Below, in pieces: positions 56,413 through 64,000 of a stretch of DNA of 64,000 nt (position 1 is the stretch's first letter; every line of letters begins with the position of its first letter). Source of the stretch: Isoetes taiwanensis (lineage: Eukaryota; Streptophyta; Lycopodiopsida; Isoetales; Isoetaceae); the NCBI GenBank assembly GCA_021234155.1, contig JAJEKV010000002.1, positions 27,273,299 through 27,337,298 on the forward strand. The letters run 5' to 3'. The position numbers were made by a program, and so were the translations under genes. Under the pieces are notes generated by a model, which searched no databases, was not told the DNA's origin, and saw only the letters and a list, made by a program, of their open reading frames with translations.

Positions 56413-57737
56413 GTTTCAACAATTCAAATGCTCAAAGGCAATAAATTGAGATGCTCATAAAGCTCCTTTCTATCTATAATAATTCTTTCCATTCAATGGA
56501 TCCCCCAGCACCTTCATTGCCATCATTCTTCTTTCTGCTAGATTTTCATTCTTCTCCTATTTGCCAAATTCATATGTATATCTGAAACCAACAGATGGAG
56601 ATGAATGATTACAACAGTTTAATCTGATCTTCAAAAATAGTTAAATTGTAGGAAACCTTCAAATTTCAGCCAATTACACTGTAGACCATTTCAGGCATGC
56701 CCACACAAACTATATTGGAATAAATCACTTAAAAGGACAATTAGTTAGGAAAGAATATTTTTTACCTTTCCTTGTTGGTTCACTACCAATCTGACATACA
56801 TTCTGCACATATCCAACAAGTAGAGTGTAAGAATGAACATAATTAGACATCTATTACTGATATATAAAATGTAACACTTCCAGTCTCAATTTCCTTTTCC
56901 TTCTTTATATTCTAAACTTTAGAGATTACACTCGGGTTTGTTTTCTTAATATTTCAAAGCCTTGTGCTGTAATTAAGAAAATACAAAAATTCAAAACTAT
57001 GAGAAAGACAGAGTTCTTGTTTTCTTGACATATTTCAAAGCCTTATGCTGTAACTAAGAAAACACAAAAGATCAAAGCTAGGAGAGAGAGTATTGTTTTG
57101 CGAAAATAAAAGTCCAAAAGCCCTAGACTACTTTATGGAACCCTTGAACATAATTTGCAAAGAAGTAAACATAAGACGTTGAATGGATAAACATATGAAG
57201 ATTAATGCCACTATGCACTAAGGTGGACGTTGTATAGAGCCTACATAGCCTAACCGTTAAATAAGTAGTCTCACAATAGCTGTTTCATAAAGGATGGAAG
57301 CTCGGGACGATTGAATAAAGTGCACCAAATTCTTTTTTTTTGGATTATACTTGTCAAGTGCATATATGAAATTGAGAGTCTGGCAACATTTTTGGATTCT
57401 ATACCCAATACACATATAAATTTGAGAGGCAATACCTATTTTTGGATTCTCTACCCAATACACAATTGGATTATATACCCAATACACATATGAATTTGAG
57501 AGGCAATACCTATTTTGGATTCCATACCCAAATACACATATGAATTTGAGATTCAATATATTGCTCTGGAATTAAAACTGAAATATAGAGTCAATAAAAG
57601 CACTAATAATATAGAGGTACAAATTAACCATTGTTATGCATTGCACAACACATATGAATCTGAGAGTCAATCGCTCTAGAATGAAAACCGAAATATAGAG
57701 CAGAGGTACAAACTAGCCGTTGTTATGCATTACGCAA
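56413..57737. other. CACTA interior, no gene
   Basis: AT-rich. At 57,340-57,560 a module built around ACCCAATACACATATGAATT and TTGAGAGGCAATACCTA is repeated about three times. No coding recognised. Confidence 0.5.
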
Positions 57738-58150
57738 GGCTAACCATTGTTCTTGCATTTTTTGCCCTAGGGTTCCACGTTAGTAGAATAATCGGCGGCA
57801 CAACAATAATGGTTCGCATTAAAAGTACTATTTTGGCTAACCATTGTTCTTGCATTTATTGCCCTAGGGTTCCACATTAGTAAAACAATCGATGACGCAA
57901 CAATAATGGTTCGTATTAGTAGTGTTTTGGTTATTGGTGAGTCAAATATTGCCTGAAATACTTATGTATCTCATCCATAGGGTTCCACATTAGTAAATCA
58001 ATCGACGGCATAATAATAATGGTTCTTATTAGTAGTGTTTTGGCTAACCATCGTTCTTGCATTTATTGCCCTAGGGTTCCACGTTAATAGAATAATCGGT
58101 GGCACAACAATAGTGGTTCGTATTAGAAGTAGTGTTTCGGCTATTGGCAA
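57738..58150. repeat. About 100-bp minisatellite, four degenerate units
   Basis: Units start near 57,738, 57,834, 57,977 and 58,046. They share GCCCTAGGGTTCCACRTTA, AACAATAATGGTTC and GGCTAACCATTGTTCTTGCA. One unit is partial. Confidence 0.75.
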
Positions 58151-58780
58151 GTCAAATATTACCTCAAATACTTAGGTATCTCATCCATATATGATCTCAA
58201 ACTGAACACTTAGGTACATAAACAACAAGGATATAAAACGTAGCTTCGGCCACGTGCATGACACCATAAACTACCTATTCAAGATAGAGTGTAAGCATAC
58301 ATAGCATAAATGGTAGGAACTACAACGAAGTATAACATGATCTAGGAACAACAACAACTCATATCAAACAAAGTCTTGTATACTTCCAAGATTTAAAAAA
58401 GTATAAAAATTGATAATCTCTGAGACCCCACATCACTTCATATTCCATCGGATGCCAACTAATTGTTAAACGTATCATTCTAAGAAATGTTTTACTTGTT
58501 TCTCATTTACACTACTTATAAAGCTACAAAGATCTGATCATCCCCCCCAAAAAAAAAAAAAAAAAGAAAAAAAAAAAAAAGAAAAAAAAGGGAACTTTTT
58601 TCCTCCGCTCCCCATCCCCACCTCATAGAGCAATGTTGGTGTGATGTGTGCACCTCATATGTTGATGAAGTACTAGACGCAAAAATTACTGATGCTTTGT
58701 TTTAAGTCTGAAAAAGCTTTTCTTGGAATGTTGGCACAACATTCATTTAAAAGTTGTTGCAATAACAGTTAAAAATGCAA
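58151..58780. other. CACTA interior, no gene
   Basis: AT-rich with an A-rich run at about 58,547-58,590. No coding recognised. Confidence 0.5.
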
Positions 58781-58958
58781 TATAAAGTTGACAAAAAAGT
58801 TGATGTTGCTTTGAGAAACAATTTGACACTATGCCCTTGACACAGTTTTGACACAAGGGAAGCATTTTGTGTCAAATTATTGGCATTTGTTACAAAGTTG
58901 TCACTAGTGTTATGCCTTGACACAAGCTTTGACACTATACCCCCATCCTCTTGTAGTG

Positions 58959-59170
58959 ATTTTTCTCATAGGGACATCCTGCCCAGACAGACCTAAGGTG
59001 ACACTCACATCTATGATGTTCCAGTCCTGCTCACCACAAAAATCACGACCACTCTCTTGGGAATTGGAAGAACTCACATTCAAGATCTGGCTCACAGAAC
59101 CAGGGGCAGAGCAACGGGCACTCTTCCCCTTTCTGGCTGCCCTCTTCATAGACATGGCAGAAAACCACAA
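58959..59170 (-). pseudogene. HUH endonuclease (Rep) gene, 5' part beyond the CACTA insertion
   Basis: Minus frame from 59,170: MWFSAMSMKRAARKGKSARC, then SQILNVSSSNSQESG and DWNIIDVSVTLGLSG, ending at VPMRKI against the CACTA end. It joins in sense and order with the YDGLVGFC block at 55,184, although a small indel at the junction changes the frame. Further 5' exon material may lie at 59,210-59,443 (minus, open, with a GTAAGCC donor near 59,210), but this is not certain. Confidence 0.6.
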
Positions 59171-59706
59171 AGAAAAACAAAGCCACAGAAAACAACAAGG
59201 CTGGCTTACCTATCTCCCCTTCAAGAACACTCCACCTCCGCTCCCGGCCAACGACCCCGACCCCAGCTTATCCAGAACTCCAAAAAAAGAAACACCAGAT
59301 AGGCACGACACATCAGAGGCAGCTCCGCCATCCCTGGAGCACCCCAAGGAACAACTCACAGTTCCGGCCAACCGGGCATCCAGAGCTCCAAGATGCCCGC
59401 CCAATATTCTAGGGTTTCGAATCACCCTTGCCACCGTCAGCAAAATACCATGTAATATACGAATACTCCAATCACACCATTGAAAACCTTATGTTATAAA
59501 TATAACATTTCACATTTCAGCCACATTATTAAAACATGGGGTTAATTCAAACAAGGGTATTTGAAACGTGTATTAAATTTGTAACGTGTTTCAAAAATAT
59601 CTAATATCAAGAATTCTTAAACACGGAAGGGAATTGACTTGAGGGGAGGATCAAATCAAAAGCAAGTTGATACTTTTTTGCGAGGATAAAATCCTCTGAA
59701 AAAACC
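59171..59706. other. Region upstream of the P450 gene
   Basis: 59,210-59,443 may hold an upstream exon of the Rep gene on the minus strand. From about 59,530 to 59,706 the sequence is related to the region upstream of the P450 pseudogene (13,520-13,790, inverted), so this promoter-proximal segment was part of the duplication. No definite TATA box was fixed. Confidence 0.5.
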
Positions 59707-61317
59707 ATGGCCAGTCTCAAAACGGAGAAAGACATGGGGCTTCGATTGTCCAGCTTCAGCTATGGCGAAGAGACACCAATCCTCGTTCTTCTTCTTGTTC
59801 CACTTTTGCTTGCAACACTGGCTGGACTTGCCTTTGTTCTACCAAACAAAAAAAGAGCTCCACCATCGCCTCCTGCTCTGCCCATCATTGGCCATCTGCA
59901 CTTGTTCAGCCGGCGCCTTCACCAGGATCTGTATGAACTTGCAAAAAAACATGCCCCCCTTATGCTCCTCAAATTTGGTTCCCATCCTACCGTAGTTGCT
60001 TCATCGCCCCTCATGGCCAAGGAGTTTCTCAAAGTCCATGACCGCAACTTCTCGTCTCGACCCCCCCTCTTAGCATTCAAAATTCTGTTGTACGATCAAA
60101 TGGATCTTGGTGTAGCAGATTATGGTGATCACTGGAAGCACATGAGGAAGCTTTTCACTCTCAATCTTGTCTCACCTAAAAGAGTTGAAGAAACCCAACA
60201 TATCAGAGCTGAGGAGGTGATGTGTATGATCAGAATCATAAGACAGGAAAGCAAGCATGGCAAGGAAATCAATTTGACCAAATTGATTTCTGCAACGAAT
60301 CTCAATATTATAACAAGAGTGGCAATGGGGAAGAGATTCTTTGGAGAGGCAACAGATGAAGCAGCTCATTTTTCTGAGCTCCTCCATGAATTATTGTCCT
60401 TGCTTGGAGCTGTTAATATAGCAGACTTCTTTCCTCAACTATGGTGGCTAGATTTGCAGGGGCTTAAGGGCAAAATGACAAAGCTCCACACAAAATTAGA
60501 CCAGTTTTTGCATAAGGTAATTATGGAGCATAAACAGAACAGAGAGAATAACAAGGGTGAGAGTTCTTGGCACTTTGTTGATGCACTGTTATCTGCATCT
60601 CAAGATGATGTTCTAGTGGACTACGATGTGGTTAAAGGTGTCATTCTGGTAAAATCTCAGAGCCCCTTTTTTTTTCTTCCTTCCTTCCAATCCTTTAACT
60701 TAAATTTCTTGAATTAGGATGCTCTTCTAGGAGGGAGCGATACAACTACAAACACTTCGCTATGGGCACTTTCTGAGCTTCTCCTGGCTCCAAGAATTCT
60801 AGAGAGAGCACAAGAGGAGCTAGATCAGGCAGTGGGTAAAAATGGTGTTTTGACGGAATCATGTCTAGAAAATCTGAAATATTTGCGAGCAATTGTAAAA
60901 GAAACGTTTAGGCTGCATCCAATAACACCACTGTTGGCTCCACACAGAGCCATAGATGACTGCACTGTAGCAGGTTATGATATTAAAAAGGGAACAAGGT
61001 TATTTGTGAATGTATGGGCAATTGGGCGAGATCCTCAAGTGTGGGACAGACCACTTCAATTCGATCCAGACAGGTTTATGCAGAGCAGCATAGATGTCAG
61101 AGGACAAGATTTTGAGCTCATACCTTTTGGCTCAGGTCGAAGATCTTGTCCAGCCATGAACATGGGTCTCAGGATGGTAGAAACCACTCTTGCTCATCTT
61201 CTGCATGCATTTAACTGGAAGGTGCCTGATAATAAGAAATTTGACATGAAAGAAGGCTGTGGAATCTCCATTGGCAGAGCAAGTCCTCTGTATGCCGTTG
61301 CAAGTTCAAGATCTTAA
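59707..61317 (+). CDS. Cytochrome P450, CYP71 clan (A-type), intact
   Basis: Exon 1 59,707-60,648 (314 codons), intron 60,649-60,717 (69 bp, GT-AG, phase 0), exon 2 60,718-61,317 (199 codons and stop), for 513 residues, the usual plant P450 length. Features in order: N-terminal membrane anchor (residues about 24-45), proline-rich hinge APPSPPALP (51-59), helix C WKHMR (143-147), helix I oxygen-binding GGSDTT (319-324), ExxR ETFR (376-379), PxRF PDRF (431-434), and heme loop PFGSGRRSCPA with the thiolate Cys 458. Ala 460 replaces the common last Gly, a tolerated change. It would act as an ER-bound monooxygenase using a P450 reductase. The single intron at helix I is typical of A-type genes, which mostly serve specialised metabolism. 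Family and substrate cannot be told. Confidence 0.93.
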
Positions 61318-61420
61318 GGGCATTCTGGAGTTTTTGCCCTATTTTCAACCATGAGTTTTTGAGTTTTTGCATGTCTCCGTCGTCACAATTAGAAGGGAAC
61401 ATATGTTTATGCTGTTATCT

Positions 61421-61488
61421 GGAACAGCAACAAGGAGCCGATTCTTGCTCTGGAATCAGAGCAAGAATCAGAGACTTGTTGCTGCTCC
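61421..61488. repeat. Foldback hairpin just 3' of the P450 gene
   Basis: Inner stem GATTCTTGCTCTG-GAAT-CAGAGCAAGAATC is perfect over 13 bp (61,440-61,469). Outside it, GGAACAGCAACAAG (61,421-61,434) pairs with CTTGTTGCTGCTCC (61,475-61,488) with one mismatch. It starts about 100 bp after the stop codon. A transcript would fold into a hairpin of about 68 nt. Confidence 0.85.
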
Positions 61489-61639
61489 ACGACGTCAAGG
61501 TAAGCAAAGAAACGGTTCAAGCGTTCTGGCTTAGAATCAAGCTTCGGCCATGGTGTTGGCACAAAGCTTCTCAAGCTTCTTATGCTGGCCATAGCGACAG
61601 CAGGGGTCGGATCGAAAATCCAGCCACCATTTAGCCACA

Positions 61640-63062
61640 ATTGTTGAGGAAGCAAGCTTCCACCTCAGCAGCCTTGTCATCATATAGGATGACATGGCAT
61701 AAGATGATTTGGCAATCATGTCTAAGGGTATCACCTTATGTATAGTCATGTCCTTAATGAAGAGTCAAGTCTGTATCCAAGAGACATATCTCTTAGGTTT
61801 TTATATGTAGCCATAGTTGGGGCTCTTCCAACTAACAATACAATCAATATACTTTTGTTCTTCCTTCCATATTTGTGTCATGGTATCAAAACTCAAGGAG
61901 GAGCAATTATAGAAAGTAGGGCAACCACACGCATGATCTTAGGAGTAATGAAGCACGAAGAAAAAGTTAGAAAGATACTAGAGGTAACTAGATATGGGAT
62001 AAATCTAGTCTTTAAAATTACTCTAGGGATCTTAGTCTTGTTAAGAAGAATTCTTAACAATAATGGATTTAGCAATGACAAATCCAAGAGATGCTGCAAA
62101 ATATTTTATGAGCAGCATAAGTCCAAAAGAATGCCAGAGGAGCATAAGGACTTCGCAAGATTGAAGGAAAAGGCTAAAAACGGCTCAAATGGGGTCGCCA
62201 GTTCTAGGAACTCTTTTGAGGTCGTGAGTTCTATAAAGAACACTCGTCTAGCAGTATGGGGGAGACAAGTTCCTAAATGCACGAAGGAGGTGCATATTCC
62301 CAATCAAGCAGTTTCTTAGAAGAGTGGTTTAGGCCAGACCACTACGTGTACATAGAAAGACCCAGTTTCGACCAACGTGCGGGTGGTGAAACAAAGCGGT
62401 GTACATGGGAGAAACGAGGACGAAGTCAAGAAAGTCATTTGGCACGAGCAAGGTAGCATACTCGAGTATATCTATGAGTTTGCATATGATGGAGAAATGC
62501 CCAAGACAGTGTATACTGCAAATGACATGAAGAGGTTGGTGCATGAAATCCTTAGTATAAAGAGAATGCATGACATGTGCAAAAATTTAGACAAGGCACA
62601 ACCTATGGATACAACAAAAATAGCCAAGAAAGGGGCGGACATGGGGAGGACATTTGTGGAAAAGGAACAAAGATCTTTTCACGGCAATTTGTAGCCTCAC
62701 GAACTGACAATGGAGCGGTCATTTGGAGACCTCAAAATCATCTGCAGTGAAGATTTTGGCTGATAAAATTGTGATTGCAGAAGCACCATCATGTACTTGG
62801 GATTACAGACTTGGGACAAGTTCAATTGAGTTCAATCAAATGTGCTCGGTTATGGATGCAGGAAATGGATAGCTTCCCATGGAAAATCCATTATCTAGAG
62901 ATATATCTTGAGCATAGGGCATTCAATTAAAAGAGTGATAAGGACATTGGACCTAGTAAGGTGTTAATACTTTCCTCTATTAAATTATCATAAAGCTGCA
63001 GAAGAGATGCCTTATGTAAAATGTTATAGTTGGGGCTGTTGCAACTAACAATACAATCAATA
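61640..63062 (+). mobile_element. LTR retrotransposon remnant with primer site
   Basis: A presumed left LTR ends ATATTTGTGTCA, followed by TGGTATCAAAAC at 61,881-61,892, a tRNA-iMet-type primer site. Near its end the left repeat contains GTTGGGGCTCTTCCAACTAA then CAATACAATCAATA (61,814-61,850). The same text recurs at 63,030-63,062, where a Helitron interrupts it. The interior has open stretches 61,738-62,319 and 62,377-62,694 (the second reads KKVIWHEQGSILEYIYEF and MKRLVHEILSIKRMHDMC) that I cannot assign. At about 1.4 kb it is a small, non-autonomous or deleted element. Confidence 0.55.
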
Positions 63063-64000
63063 CTAGAAACGTGTGCCCGGCGATGCCGGGCATTAATCGT
63101 GGTGGGCACATGAATAGGCGAATGATGTAATGGCAAGCCTAGATAGAAGAGAATAGAATAGGTAGATTAAACAGAGTATGCAGACTTAATAGATAATCAC
63201 ACAATTTGTAAGTGAAATGAGTAAAAAATTGACCTTATATGATGCAGAAATTACTCGTGTAATTGTGAGATGGTGGTAGTGGTACTGTGTTATAAATGTC
63301 ATATTTCAAAGTGATTGTACAACTGTAAGTTTCATATAAATGACATGCAATCGTAAAAAGTGGTAGATGTAATGAGTACTCACATGATGGTAATTGAAGT
63401 GTAATGGAACGTGGTATTGTTGTTGCTACTGCTACATGTAAGCATCATGTTGGAGATGATCCTCTAATGCAATTCATGTGATGTTGAGTATATGTAGGGA
63501 TGTGTGTGTATACAGGCTTCTAACGTCGTAGAGGTGTGTGTCCATGGCAAATGATACCATGTTTAGTGACATTATAGGTGTATACTCGAATTTCATGAAG
63601 CATAGTACTTTTATAGTGTAAACCTACAAATATCCTTAGACATTATTCCTAAAATATATGAGGCAAGAGCTTGAAATAACCCTAGAAAACATATGTGACA
63701 ATGGTTACATGTAATCCCGATTATGTCCATTAATAAGCATACCTTGCAGGAAGACTAATACGTATCAAATGGAAGTTTGTTGTACAATCTTGTTATTGTT
63801 AAGTGGCGATTGTGATTCCATAATTTGTGCAACAACTAAAACCAAGGAGATCCTATGCAACAACATTTGAAATGATATAAAGTTTTGTTGTATGTTAAAC
63901 ATGTACATATCTCTGTGTGTTATGGTGGAAGTTTCAATTTCATTAATAAATATATTATTGCACAACTACAATTTTTATTTCCTTGAACTTGTTGGCATGG
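63063..64000 (-). mobile_element. Helitron 3' end on the minus strand, running off the window
   Basis: CTAG 63,063-63,066, then hairpin GCCCGGC-GAT-GCCGGGC (63,075-63,091). It is preceded by host A. The related uninterrupted sequence at about 61,810-61,855 continues with T at this point (CAATCAATA|T), so the insertion fits A^T. The 5' end lies beyond 64,000. The rest of the window is AT-rich without a recognisable gene. Confidence 0.75.

Larger units (their letters stand above)
55185..58958. mobile_element. CACTA (En/Spm) element, non-autonomous, inserted in the Rep gene
   Basis: Ends CACTACAAGGGAGGGTG at 55,185 and, reverse-complemented from 58,958, CACTACAAGAGGATGGGGG. The first nine bases are identical and the pattern is the CACTA signature. 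Both sub-terminal zones are full of TTGACAC/GTGTCAA motifs (55,200-55,600 and 58,780-58,945), typical binding repeats. Flanking triplets (AAA and ATT) do not match, so the 3-bp duplication is not intact. No transposase is seen. The 3.8-kb interior contains a LINE 3' end (55,757-56,412), AT-rich spacer, small repeats and a minisatellite. Confidence 0.85.

Noticed and set aside
58917-59483. 188-codon plus ORF over the Rep 5' region
   Set aside because: Pro-rich antisense of the minus-strand Rep exons, running through the CACTA terminus; no recognisable domain.

Overview
This looks like nuclear DNA of a land plant with a large, transposon-rich genome. The support is a CYP71-clan P450 with one short spliced intron, plant MSH6, KIN-12 kinesin and NUP62 fragments, and Helitron, CACTA, copia and several LINE families. 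The Rep-type HUH gene and the LINE family with a microsatellite tail hint at a seed-free plant such as a fern. The species cannot be fixed from this window. There is no bacterial or organellar gene content.

Layout. 0-5 kb: almost gene-free, with a decayed MSH6 fragment. 5.3-9 kb: the 3' end of one LINE, followed head-to-tail by a broken LINE with ORF1, endonuclease and RT. 9.7-12 kb: a copia RNase H remnant split by a 1.7-kb TIR transposon and fused to the truncated 3' end of a P450 pseudogene (12.0-13.5 kb). 13.5-35.7 kb: tandem duplications, a kinase fragment, a LINE 3' tail, a Helitron 3' end, an unidentified broken gene (25.8-26.9 and 30.2-30.9 kb), NUP62 and receptor-kinase fragments, and an unidentified multi-exon gene on the minus strand (33.3-34.9 kb).

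35,752-53,647 is the main feature: one LTR retrotransposon with TG...CA LTRs, a perfect 5-bp target duplication (CAGGC), a tRNA-iMet-type primer site and a polypurine tract. It has no recognisable gag or pol. It carries a long ORF (one internal TGA) that begins with a histone H3 tail-like ARTKQ and ends in a full histone H3 fold, followed by a second ORF with a strongly acidic stretch. Four 72-nt copies of a nested palindrome surround the histone-like ORF, three of them at exact 213-bp spacing. The element has itself been invaded. A complete 3.1-kb Helitron carrying duplicated KIN-12 kinesin exons sits in its 5' LTR, and the 3' LTR preserves the exact empty site. A second Helitron, a 547-bp TRIM-like element with its own TSD, and a 5'-truncated L1-type LINE are in the body.

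53.8-59.2 kb: a minus-strand HUH-endonuclease (Rep, Replitron-like) gene interrupted by a 3.8-kb CACTA element, which itself holds a LINE 3' end. 59.7-61.3 kb: an apparently intact 513-aa P450, the inverted partner of the pseudogene at 12-13.5 kb. 61.4-64 kb: a foldback, an LTR-element remnant, and a Helitron inserted in its right repeat that runs off the window.

Only the P450 looks like a normal intact host gene. The rest is mainly a nested record of transposition and gene-fragment capture. The most unusual item is the retrotransposon that encodes a histone H3-like protein.
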